NCBI GenBank assembly: GCA_030594585.1
Contig: JAUVEX010000051.1
Coordinates: 1-6,994 of the forward strand
Reading direction: 5' to 3'
From: an archaeon
GTDB lineage: Archaea > EX4484-52 > B79-G9
Length of the DNA: 6,994 nt
Positions 1-6,086 of this stretch are shown here, piece by piece (positions within the stretch are counted from its first letter, which is position 1; each line of letters opens with the position of its first letter). Made by a program: the position numbers and the translations under genes. The notes beneath the pieces were generated by a model. It was not told the origin of the DNA, ran no database searches, and saw only the letters and a list, made by a program, of their open reading frames with translations.

Positions 1-297
1 GTCAACAATTACGCCTACTTTTTCAAAGATGTCTTCGCATACATGACAGGTTTTTTTCTTAGAATCTTTTATTTTGGCATGCCGGAACTTAAAATCATGA
101 AAATTGCTTTTATCTATTTTCTTGTCTTCCTTTAATTCCTGCTCAAATGCAAGTGCTCTTCTTAAGGTTTCGCCCCGCTCCTTGTTGCTAAACCCGGTCA
201 AAAGCTGTGCGAACTGGCGGCCCAGGCAATTGTCGCACACATAGCCTGTGCTAAGCACAATTCTTGCTTTGTCAAGAACGCCTGTTTTTTTTACCAT
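1..297 (-). CDS. pus10: tRNA pseudouridine synthase Pus10, N-terminal part (truncated by window edge)
   Basis: The first 99 codons read from an ATG at 297-295 and run off the left edge of the window. The sequence has VCDNCLGRQFA at residues 20-30 (Cys21, Cys24), followed by LLTGFSNKERG at 32-42 and a second pair, CHVC, at 84-87. The two CxxC pairs and the CLGRQFA...RG pattern are the zinc-binding N-terminal signature of archaeal Pus10. This family makes pseudouridine at positions 54 and 55 of the tRNA T-loop; the catalytic domain lies at the C-terminus and is outside this window. The start is chosen because the reading frame begins there and a TATA-like box lies about 28 bp upstream, implying a leaderless or nearly leaderless transcript. 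The gene diverges from the orphan at 413-2515. The family call comes from motifs I recognise, not from a search. Confidence 0.88.
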   Translation of the reverse strand, partial: MVKKTGVLDKARIVLSTGYVCDNCLGRQFAQLLTGFSNKERGETLRRALAFEQELKEDKKIDKSNFHDFKFRHAKIKDSKKKTCHVCEDIFEKVGVIVD

Positions 298-320
298 AGT
301 AATTCATACTTCTGCTAGCT

Positions 321-330
321 TTTTAAAATA
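321..330 (-). promoter_or_regulatory. TATA-like box for pus10
   Basis: Read on the minus strand this is TATTTTAAAA. Its centre is about 28 bp from the pus10 ATG at 297, which would place transcription initiation within a few bases of the start codon (leaderless). No Shine-Dalgarno-like sequence precedes the ATG. Confidence 0.5.
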
Positions 331-373
331 TCGCTGTATTTGCGGAATTTTTGCACTGTTGCGTAAGTAAAGG

Positions 374-381
374 TTTTTAAG
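374..381 (+). promoter_or_regulatory. TATA-like box for the winged-helix orphan gene
   Basis: TTTTTAAG preceded by AAAGG, which looks like a purine-rich BRE element followed by a TATA box. With the usual archaeal spacing, transcription would begin near 403. That is downstream of the possible TTG start at 395 and about 10 nt before the ATG at 413, so this box helps to decide the start. The rest of the 298-412 divergent spacer shows nothing else I can support. Confidence 0.45.
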
Positions 382-412
382 TGTTTGGGGGTTATTGTTT
401 TTTGTGATTTTT

Positions 413-2515
413 ATGAAAGGGAATATTTCTTCTGGTGATGTAGTGTATGACGGCCTTACTGACGCGCAATCAAAACTCTATTATACCATCAATCACTTAT
501 TTAGCGATGGCTTTACAAGCATACCTGATTTAACAAAAGCACATCTAAACGGCCAGAATCCCATACCTGAAATTATAACTAATGTGGCATCAACGGTTAA
601 GGACTTAGTGGGCCTTGGTTATCTTACAGAAACACAACAACCGCAGGGAACTTTTTATCGACCAAACCATAATGGCGATGCGGCAACGCCGGCAAAAAAG
701 CAACCCTTATATCTGCCGCCAACTACTAGCCTAATTGTACCTGATGATGGGCATACTGTTAAGGTCACTGCTGGCAATCTAAACAAATATGTTATACATA
801 GTGCCATAGATTCCAATTCTCGTGCAGTTGTAAAGCTGCGAAAAAAAAATTCTCGTGGAAGATCAATAGAGCTTGTTTTATGTGAAAAACAAAACGGACA
901 ATGGCAACCAACTAGAGACACTCTTGAAATTTATAATTCTATGATAGCTGGCAATCTTGAAAACATACCAAGAAAGTTTTTGAAAACCAAAAAAAATGGC
1001 GGCGGGCTTAATGAACGAGGGAAAACATTAAAAGATTTTTTTGAAACAAGCGAAGATGCGTCAATTGTGGCGTACAGGCGCATTTTAGATATGCCTATTG
1101 AAGAAACACACACAGACGAAACTATTTCCGATGCAGAACCACCCAAGACTATTCGTCGCCCAACGAACAGACCAGACAACAAAAAGCGTTCAATAATTGC
1201 AATTCAAACAGGCGGCATCATAGAGATAGCAAGCGAAACTGATGAACAGCAATCAATAAAAAAAGAAACACCACCAACAATTGCAAAAGAAACACCGAAA
1301 GAGCCACCTGTCACTGAAAAATACGAGCCTCTTGACACTTGCCCTGAAAAAGTTCTGCGAAAGATATGTGTATTGCAAGAAGTAATGGATGTGTATTTCA
1401 TACCTTATCTGACCTCCAAAATTACTAATGAGCATAAGGCTTCTAAGCCATCTATGAACAAAGTTAAAGACGCAATCAATGTTTTAATAGAATACGAATT
1501 GATTGAAAGAATGCGAAAAGACAACAGCCTCATTTACCGGCTAACTTCTGAGGGAAAGGATTACTTAGATGGTAAACCTATACAAAAAAAACAAAGAACC
1601 GTTGAACATTCACCCATATTCACGAAACCGCAGGAACCTGCTGAAAAAGAACCGAAAAGCATAGAAGAAGCAGGCCCTAAAAAAGAATCACCCATAAAAA
1701 TGCTGGACGATTCAATCTTTAAAGAAATAATAAATGACTTCAAAAAGCTTGACAACACAGTAGAAGAAACCCGTTATTCCAAGCATACCGTTGGCAGGCA
1801 AAGAGAACAAAAAGAAAAACTGGTTGATCGGGGAGGGTATTTGGTTAAACTCAGAAAACCCACACCAAAAAAAGCCCCTCAAATAACAGGCACTTTGATG
1901 TATACAACACAAGACGCGCCAGATGGATTTACAGGTGCGATTTATATACGAACCGACGAAGAAAATATTTTCTGCTTAGGATATGTAACTGAAGAAACAG
2001 GCGATATTAGACCTTCTATTGAACCCTCTATTGAAACTGTCTATGCCAGAATCTCGGGCGCCAAAAATAGGCAGAAAATCAGCAAAAAACATGAATATCC
2101 ATTCCTCCAGGAATTATTTGAAGAACAGCTCAAAATAAATTCAACGATTTCAGAAAAAATAGCAAAAGACATTGTTTATACACAAAAATACAGGAACTTA
2201 AGGTCTATTATAACCCGAAACAAAGACCTGACAGAAAATGACGGCGAACAATTTTTTGAGACTGCTGAAGCGCTTTTCAACAGAAAAAATATAGCAATCC
2301 CTGTTAATGGCGACTCTTCAGAAGTTATTGAATTAGCCCCAAACACAGTGTCTTACCGCAACATATCAGCCACTATTGACGATAAATTTAAGGGAAAAGA
2401 ACATGTTTCTGGCAGCAAAAAGCATCACAAGCATGAAATTCTGAACCACAACAGCCAAAGAGAATTAAAAAAACGGGCACGACAAAAGAAAAATGAAATG
2501 AATCAAACAAACTGA
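413..2515 (+). CDS. Orphan protein with two winged-helix-like segments
   Basis: The protein is 700 residues from the ATG at 413; I do not recognise the family. The frame is open six codons further upstream to a TTG at 395, but that lies upstream of the predicted transcription start. Residues about 16-84 (LTDAQSKLYYTINHLF ... VKDLVGLGYLTE ... FYRP) and about 309-388 (CPEKVLRKICVL ... NVLIEYELIERM ... IYRLTSEGKDYL) each read as three helices plus a beta wing, the pattern of archaeal winged-helix nucleic-acid-binding domains. Charged Pro/Glu/Lys/Thr-rich linkers occupy about 228-305 and 389-428. The region 95-225 and the C-terminal part 470-645 look folded and mixed alpha/beta but match nothing I know. 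The last 35 residues are strongly basic, with a KKHHKH cluster and LKKRARQKK. There is no signal peptide or membrane segment, so it should be cytoplasmic. A DNA- or RNA-binding role is inference. The stop lies 11 bp from the convergent GTPase. Confidence 0.8.
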   Translation: MKGNISSGDVVYDGLTDAQSKLYYTINHLFSDGFTSIPDLTKAHLNGQNPIPEIITNVASTVKDLVGLGYLTETQQPQGTFYRPNHNGDAATPAKKQPLYLPPTTSLIVPDDGHTVKVTAGNLNKYVIHSAIDSNSRAVVKLRKKNSRGRSIELVLCEKQNGQWQPTRDTLEIYNSMIAGNLENIPRKFLKTKKNGGGLNERGKTLKDFFETSEDASIVAYRRILDMPIEETHTDETISDAEPPKTIRRPTNRPDNKKRSIIAIQTGGIIEIASETDEQQSIKKETPPTIAKETPKEPPVTEKYEPLDTCPEKVLRKICVLQEVMDVYFIPYLTSKITNEHKASKPSMNKVKDAINVLIEYELIERMRKDNSLIYRLTSEGKDYLDGKPIQKKQRTVEHSPIFTKPQEPAEKEPKSIEEAGPKKESPIKMLDDSIFKEIINDFKKLDNTVEETRYSKHTVGRQREQKEKLVDRGGYLVKLRKPTPKKAPQITGTLMYTTQDAPDGFTGAIYIRTDEENIFCLGYVTEETGDIRPSIEPSIETVYARISGAKNRQKISKKHEYPFLQELFEEQLKINSTISEKIAKDIVYTQKYRNLRSIITRNKDLTENDGEQFFETAEALFNRKNIAIPVNGDSSEVIELAPNTVSYRNISATIDDKFKGKEHVSGSKKHHKHEILNHNSQRELKKRARQKKNEMNQTN

Positions 2516-2526
2516 GTGTATTAGCA

Positions 2527-3630
2527 TCATTTCTGGAAAAACATCTCAACAACATCCTTGTCTTTTAAGACATGGTCGCCGCCAAGCTTCTGGCCTTCAA
2601 ATTTTGCGCTTTTTCCTGTGACTTTGGCATAAATCAAATACTTGGCGAATTCTTTATGTATCTTTTTTGCAACATCATGTATTGTTGAGCCTTTTTTGAT
2701 TATCAACGGCTCTTTAAAATCAGTTTCTTTCCCAGGCTGTTTCATGTATATACGAAGAAGCCCAATTTTGTAAAAAAGGTCTTTTTTAAACTCATCAAGA
2801 TTCTGGTTTTTTTCCGCAGAAATCATGATTACAGGTTCCCTTATTTTCGAAAGAATTAAATCTTTTTCATCTTTTGACACAAGGTCAGTTTTATTTAGAA
2901 GAACAATCATAGGCACATATATCCTGTTTTTAGACACCGCGTCAATAAGCCTTTCAACTGAAAGTTTTTCTCTTAATATTACATCCGCATTTATTATTCC
3001 TGATTCCGTTAATATGCCTTTTATTGTCTCTCGAGAAAGCTCTTGTTTTGCAATTGAACGAAGAATAATCCCGCCGCGGTCTTTCTTTTTAATTGTAACA
3101 TCGGGCGGGCTTTGGTTTAGCCTCAAGCCAATCTTGTAAAGTTCCTTTTTAAGAATTTCAAGTGCATGCGGTCGTTTTACATCAATCATGATAATAACAA
3201 CATCAGCTATTCTTGAAACTGAAAGAATCTCGCGGCCGCGGCCTTTTCCGGCTGCTGCATTCTCAATTATTCCCGGAATGTCTAATACCTGTATCTTTGC
3301 CCCGCCGTAATCAAGAACCCCGGGAACTACAGTAAGCGTTGTAAATTCATAAGACCCGACTCTCGATTCAGCGTTTGTGATTTTGTTTAAAAGCGTTGAT
3401 TTGCCAACAGATGGAAACCCTACAAAAACGCAAGACGCATCACCTGTCTTTTTCACAGAATATCCATGCTCAGATGTGCCTGACTTCTTTGACTTTTCCA
3501 AGTCCTTCTGCTCTTCAAATTTCGCAAGCTTTGCTTTTAAGCGCCCCAAATGGCCCTGTGTTGCCTTGTTTGACGGGGTCTTTGCAATCTCGTCTATTAC
3601 ATCCTGTATTTTCTCATCAATTGAGGACAT
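2527..3630 (-). CDS. DRG/OBG-family GTPase with C-terminal TGS domain
   Basis: This 367-residue protein has a full set of G motifs: G1 GFPSVGKST at 71-79, G2 FTTLT at 96-100, G3 DIPG at 117-120, G4 NKTD at 246-249 and G5 SAE at 271-273. Residues 1-60 form a charged helical N-terminus. About 95 residues between G3 and G4 (150-240) match the insert typical of DRG proteins. The region from about 292 to the end is a TGS domain, with KEPLIIKKGSTIHDVAKKIH and a closing LGGDHVLKDKDVVEMFF. Length and order fit the archaeal DRG-type GTPase (COG1163-like), a ribosome- or translation-associated cytoplasmic GTP-binding protein. The ATG at 3630 has a TATA-like box about 26 bp upstream, so the mRNA is probably leaderless. 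The HD-domain gene ends 25 bp upstream on the same strand. The exact cellular role of archaeal members is not settled. Confidence 0.93.
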   Translation of the reverse strand: MSSIDEKIQDVIDEIAKTPSNKATQGHLGRLKAKLAKFEEQKDLEKSKKSGTSEHGYSVKKTGDASCVFVGFPSVGKSTLLNKITNAESRVGSYEFTTLTVVPGVLDYGGAKIQVLDIPGIIENAAAGKGRGREILSVSRIADVVIIMIDVKRPHALEILKKELYKIGLRLNQSPPDVTIKKKDRGGIILRSIAKQELSRETIKGILTESGIINADVILREKLSVERLIDAVSKNRIYVPMIVLLNKTDLVSKDEKDLILSKIREPVIMISAEKNQNLDEFKKDLFYKIGLLRIYMKQPGKETDFKEPLIIKKGSTIHDVAKKIHKEFAKYLIYAKVTGKSAKFEGQKLGGDHVLKDKDVVEMFFQK

Positions 3631-3651
3631 AGGTTACATTTAGGCACAATA

Positions 3652-3660
3652 GGTTTTATA
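3652..3660 (-). promoter_or_regulatory. TATA-like box for the TGS GTPase, overlapping the HD gene stop codon
   Basis: Read on the minus strand this is TATAAAACC. Its centre is about 26 bp upstream of the GTPase ATG at 3630. The TAA stop of the HD gene (3658-3656) lies inside the box. The GTPase can therefore be transcribed independently even though the two genes are only 25 bp apart. Confidence 0.55.
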
Positions 3661-4222
3661 ATCTTCTCTTATTTAATGCCTGTTTTTCACCAAGAATCAG
3701 CTTTATTGCATTGTATTTGGCATCAGCCATAATTTTAGCTTCAGGCATTAGTTTGTCCCAGCAAGATTCATATTTTCTAGACAAAGTATGTTTTGTTTCA
3801 TCTATGCTTTCGCCCCGAACAGCACAGCTGTGCGCTAATGCAAGAAAATTGTCAAAATGAGAAAGTGCGTCGGCACTCGCCACAATTTTTGCTTCTTTTG
3901 TTTTTGGAGGATAATTTTTATCTGTTGAGTGCGTCAGGATGCAGTGCTTGACTTTTTCTATTGTTTCAGAAGGATAATTCATATTTTTAAGTATTTCTTC
4001 TGCTCTTTTTGCGCCCGTAATATGATGGTTTTCTCTTTTTCCTTCAAGCTTTTCTATGTCATGAAGCCATGCCGCAAGCTCTACAACTTCCTTGTCCGCC
4101 CCAAGTTTTTCTGCAAGTTCTACAGAGTATTTGACAACTAATTCTATGTGTGATTTCCATATCCACCCGTTCTTCTCGCACAACGCAAGAATCATATTTT
4201 TTATTTCATCAATATAGACCAT
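3656..4222 (-). CDS. HD-domain metal-dependent phosphohydrolase
   Basis: This 188-residue protein carries an HD-superfamily metal site. His25 lies in the first helix (SHIELVVKYSVELA), the HD pair is His54-Asp55 in AWLHDIEK, the following histidines are His66 and His67, then His93 and His98 in HCILTHSTD, and Asp118 lies in VASADALSHFDN. The family hydrolyses phosphomonoester or phosphodiester bonds, often of nucleotides, using one or two metal ions; the substrate of this member cannot be read from the sequence. It has no membrane segment and no fused sensor domain, so it should be a soluble single-domain enzyme. The start ATG at 4222 lies about 28 bp from a TATA-like box shared with the divergent cupin gene. 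The C-terminus from 140 onward (lysine-rich, ending NKRRL) lies outside the core HD fold. Confidence 0.88.
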   Translation of the reverse strand: MVYIDEIKNMILALCEKNGWIWKSHIELVVKYSVELAEKLGADKEVVELAAWLHDIEKLEGKRENHHITGAKRAEEILKNMNYPSETIEKVKHCILTHSTDKNYPPKTKEAKIVASADALSHFDNFLALAHSCAVRGESIDETKHTLSRKYESCWDKLMPEAKIMADAKYNAIKLILGEKQALNKRRL

Positions 4223-4245
4223 GTATTATTTTATAGCGCAAAAGG

Positions 4246-4254
4246 TTTTTATAT
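4246..4254. promoter_or_regulatory. Shared bidirectional TATA-like box between HD and cupin genes
   Basis: TTTTTATAT on the plus strand reads ATATAAAAA on the minus strand. The centre (4250) is 25 bp before the cupin ATG at 4275 and 28 bp before the HD ATG at 4222. Either orientation gives the normal archaeal distance to a leaderless start. AAAGG just before it on the plus strand resembles a BRE, which favours the cupin direction. Confidence 0.5.
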
Positions 4255-4274
4255 GATTCTAATAAATATGTTTT

Positions 4275-4652
4275 ATGTCATCGGATGAAATAATCGCAGG
4301 GAATTTGAAACTCAATTGGGTCTCGCCGCCGCCAAAAATGTTTGTCAAAGGAAAACACTACAGCGACCCGCCAATACAGATTGGCAGCATGAAATACAAA
4401 TTCGTCAAGCTTGAGCCGAAAGTTCATGCAGGAAAACACAACCATAAAGGCCAGAACATGCAGGAATGGCACCAGATAATCTCCGGAACCGGTTGGTGTG
4501 TAATCTACAATAATGACGGCTCAATAAAAGAAAAAATACAATTAGAACCCGGAAAATTCTCACCAATGTTTGATTCTGATTCTCCAGACCATGAATTCAT
4601 TAATGACGATAAAGAACCAATGATTTATCTGGCTATTGAGCGATTCTTATGA
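4275..4652 (+). CDS. Small single-domain cupin protein
   Basis: A 125-residue protein with both cupin motifs. Motif 1 spans about 51-72: His55 and His57 in KHNHKGQ, Glu64 in MQEW, and the terminal Gly in GTG. Motif 2 spans about 92-110: PGKFSP, then His106 and Asn110 in DHEFIN. The His/His/Glu/His set is the usual divalent metal site. At this size it is a single beta-barrel, probably dimeric and cytoplasmic, with no signal peptide. Single-domain cupins include isomerases, dioxygenases and ligand-binding proteins, and nothing here decides between them. The 10 residues spanning the first metal ligands are followed by a tryptophan and an extra histidine (EWHQ), which may affect metal geometry. 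It diverges from the HD gene across a 52-bp spacer. Confidence 0.87.
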   Translation: MSSDEIIAGNLKLNWVSPPPKMFVKGKHYSDPPIQIGSMKYKFVKLEPKVHAGKHNHKGQNMQEWHQIISGTGWCVIYNNDGSIKEKIQLEPGKFSPMFDSDSPDHEFINDDKEPMIYLAIERFL

Positions 4653-4682
4653 AAAGATATCTAAACTGCACCGTAAAGAAAG

Positions 4683-4692
4683 AAATTTAAAA
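4683..4692 (+). promoter_or_regulatory. TATA-like box for the 4724-5167 orphan
   Basis: AAATTTAAAA centred at about 4688. This predicts initiation near 4713, so the TTG at 4709 would lie outside the transcript while the ATGs at 4718 and 4724 would be included. The 4653-4708 spacer shows no other feature. Confidence 0.4.
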
Positions 4693-4723
4693 CAACCTGA
4701 GAACTAGTTTGCAGGTAATGGTT

Positions 4724-5167
4724 ATGAAACAATATACTATTTATGAAATAGGAAAGCGCCTTGAAAGTATTATGCCCGAAACTAAGGGAAAGTGGTATCT
4801 TGCCAGCGCAACGCCGGATGAACATATACTGCGTTATGCTTTTTTAACCCCTGAGATGCTAAAAGATACAAAAAGATTAGGAAACTCGATATCGCACACT
4901 ATAGATTTACTATATTGCTTGAACACAATTCCTCGCTCCAGCTATTTGACTGCAACAACAGACGCACTTTTTTCACAAATGAACCATTGTTTTGTACCTC
5001 ATGATGGAAAAGTAGTAGAACTTGAAAACGAAGATGGCATTCCTGAATATTTAAATGGCATATTAAACGAATTAGACATTAAAATAACAAAAATAGAAAA
5101 AGGACAAATAATATCTGCGTTAATGTCTACAGATAATATGCCGGCATATTATATAGACCCGTTATAG
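4724..5167 (+). CDS. Orphan hypothetical protein, 147 residues
   Basis: I do not recognise this protein. From the ATG at 4724 it begins MKQYTIYEIGKRLESIMPE. It is predicted soluble, mixed alpha/beta, with no signal peptide, membrane helix or obvious metal or nucleotide motif. The segment NSISHTIDLLYCLNTIPRS reads as a helix, and the C-terminal half is acidic (VVELENEDGIPEYL). The ATG at 4724 is chosen because AGGT, a weak Shine-Dalgarno-like sequence, ends 7 nt before it. ATG 4718 and TTG 4709 are in-frame alternatives. The stop codon falls inside an 11-bp tandem duplication. Without the second copy the frame would continue two codons further (KN) before another stop, so the C-terminus may be recently altered. 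It is followed by a duplicated fragment of the deacylase gene 3' end. Confidence 0.68.
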   Translation: MKQYTIYEIGKRLESIMPETKGKWYLASATPDEHILRYAFLTPEMLKDTKRLGNSISHTIDLLYCLNTIPRSSYLTATTDALFSQMNHCFVPHDGKVVELENEDGIPEYLNGILNELDIKITKIEKGQIISALMSTDNMPAYYIDPL

Positions 5168-5174
5168 ACCCGTT
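5153..5174. repeat. 11-bp perfect tandem duplication at the orphan gene's stop codon
   Basis: ATAGACCCGTT occurs twice back to back (5153-5163 and 5164-5174). The stop codon TAG at 5165-5167 is formed at the start of the second copy. Removing one copy gives ...IDPLKN-stop, so the duplication shortens the protein by two residues. It lies 17 bp before the deacylase-like repeat copy. Confidence 0.9.
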
Positions 5175-5190
5175 AAAAAACTAAACTGTT

Positions 5191-5213
5191 TTAAGCCCAC
5201 ATAGAAAGCAAAA
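5191..5213. repeat. Direct repeat copy A (matches the 3' end of the deacylase gene)
   Basis: TTAAGCCCACATA followed, after two mismatched bases, by AAGCAAAA. This matches 6083-6105 at 21 of 23 positions in the same orientation. The two copies bracket the TPR gene. Similarity continues weakly with small indels towards 5235 (GATTTCTTTTGGG against GATCTTTCGGG). Confidence 0.8.
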
Positions 5214-5260
5214 TATACTTTAGATTTCTTTTGGGCAACACATACTTGATTCAGATTCTA

Positions 5261-5279
5261 TATTTTGCAATGCAAAATA
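5261..5279. promoter_or_regulatory. Perfect 9-bp inverted repeat, possible operator
   Basis: TATTTTGCAATGCAAAATA: two perfect 9-bp arms around a single A. It ends 42 bp before the TPR gene ATG and about 6 bp before its TATA-like box, a position suited to a dimeric regulator. A further half-site-like GCAAAATA occurs at 5208-5215. No regulator is identified. Confidence 0.4.
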
Positions 5280-5284
5280 CATAA

Positions 5285-5294
5285 CTTTATTTAA
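5285..5294 (+). promoter_or_regulatory. TATA-like box for the TPR gene
   Basis: CTTTATTTAA centred at about 5290, 32 bp before the ATG at 5322. Initiation would fall near 5315, leaving a 5' leader of only a few bases and no Shine-Dalgarno sequence. Confidence 0.4.
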
Positions 5295-5321
5295 CAAGAA
5301 AGCACAAATATTTTTGGTTCC

Positions 5322-6086
5322 ATGAAAAAATCCAAAAAGCGCATTAAAAAAAGCGTTCCTGAAGAAAAAAAAGAAGGCAAACCTAAAAAAACAAAAAAAC
5401 AACTAAAAGACAGTCCAAAAAAGAACAAACCCGATAAAAAGGATTCAAACCAAGCCAAAAAACCTAAAAAAAATAACAAGGCATATTTTTTAGCAGCCAT
5501 TATCATTATATCTATAATCGCAATTATTATCTCAATGTATTTGCATACACCCCAAAATACAATAGAAAAACACACACTTACGCCGCAAGAAATTGAACTT
5601 CTTTCCACAAAATGCAACAACTATATTGATTCTTTGGAATACAACAAAAGCATTGAATGTTTTGAAGAGCTTATATCAGCAACTTCGGTTAGTGCAACCA
5701 CAAGGTACAATTATGCAATAGCCCTTGAAAAAACAAATAATACAAGCGAAGCAGAAAAGCAATACATAAAAGCAATTGAAATAGATGGCAAGTACACAAA
5801 GGCAAGAAATAATCTTGGCATCCTCCTCCAAAAGTCCGGGCGCCTTAATGAATCTAAAATTGAGTTTGAAAACGCGCTTAAAATAGATGGTAATGACACA
5901 ATAGTTCTTCTTAATTACGCGAATCTTCTTGCAGAATTAGGTGACAAAAAAAATGCAGAGGATGCTTTTCGAAAAGTATTGCTTATTGATCCTGAAAACA
6001 AAGGCGCATACCATAATTTTGCGCAGTTTCTTTATAATGAAGGCCGTTATGTAGAAGCAAAAGACATTCTTGAAAAAACATATTAA
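5322..6086 (+). CDS. Membrane-anchored TPR-repeat protein with lysine-rich N-terminus
   Basis: A 254-residue protein. Residues 1-53 are extremely basic (24 lysines) and low in complexity. A single hydrophobic helix follows at about 54-73 (AYFLAAIIIISIIAIIISMY). Residues 93-254 form tetratricopeptide repeats: clear units at about 127-157, 160-190 and 194-224 with the A/L/Y...A...AL.IDP pattern, a weaker one at 93-125 and an incomplete one at 228-254. The positive-inside rule puts the N-terminus in the cytoplasm and the TPR domain outside. N-x-S/T sequons at Asn139, Asn140, Asn176 and Asn191 would then be exposed to archaeal N-glycosylation. TPR domains bind partner proteins, so a scaffold role is likely; no partner is evident. 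The last repeat stops after its second helix. The stop codon TAA at 6084-6086 overlaps the convergent deacylase stop and lies at the edge of repeat copy B. Confidence 0.88.
   Translation: MKKSKKRIKKSVPEEKKEGKPKKTKKQLKDSPKKNKPDKKDSNQAKKPKKNNKAYFLAAIIIISIIAIIISMYLHTPQNTIEKHTLTPQEIELLSTKCNNYIDSLEYNKSIECFEELISATSVSATTRYNYAIALEKTNNTSEAEKQYIKAIEIDGKYTKARNNLGILLQKSGRLNESKIEFENALKIDGNDTIVLLNYANLLAELGDKKNAEDAFRKVLLIDPENKGAYHNFAQFLYNEGRYVEAKDILEKTY

Larger units (their letters stand above)
5191..5290 (-). pseudogene. Decayed remnant of a deacylase-like C-terminus
   Basis: Read on the minus strand, the frame ending at the TAA at 5193-5191 gives PKRNLKYILLSMWA-stop. The intact deacylase ends NPKDLLLNMWA-stop in the matching frame, and the length difference is four whole codons. 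Further upstream the remnant reads VFCIAKYRI, then an in-frame TGA, then IKYVLPK. The deacylase has VLLARKKCMIYHTRNPK at that place, a weak but collinear match. An in-frame TGA near 5251-5253 and a TAA near 5289-5287 rule out a functional frame. The best reading is a leftover of a second copy of the deacylase 3' end. The outer boundary is approximate. The stretch also overlaps the TPR gene promoter region. The match over the last six codons plus stop is strong; the rest is suggestive. Confidence 0.5.

Noticed and set aside
395..412. Upstream TTG start adding MFFVIF to the winged-helix orphan
   Set aside because: The predicted transcription start near 403 lies downstream of it, and an ATG follows six codons later. 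The added residues look like untranslated leader.
655..1912. Several short minus-strand open frames within the winged-helix orphan gene
   Set aside because: They are antisense shadows of a long coherent coding frame, with low-complexity Ser/Phe/Val translations and no start signals.
5174..5193. Possible hairpin TTAAAA...TTTTAA after the small orphan gene, as a terminator
   Set aside because: The stem is only six A/T pairs with a 10-nt loop and no U-run after it; too weak to call.
5220..5402. Phenylalanine-rich open frame on the minus strand
   Set aside because: The phenylalanines are just the complement of the lysine-coding A-runs of the TPR gene. It is also not the frame that resembles the deacylase C-terminus.
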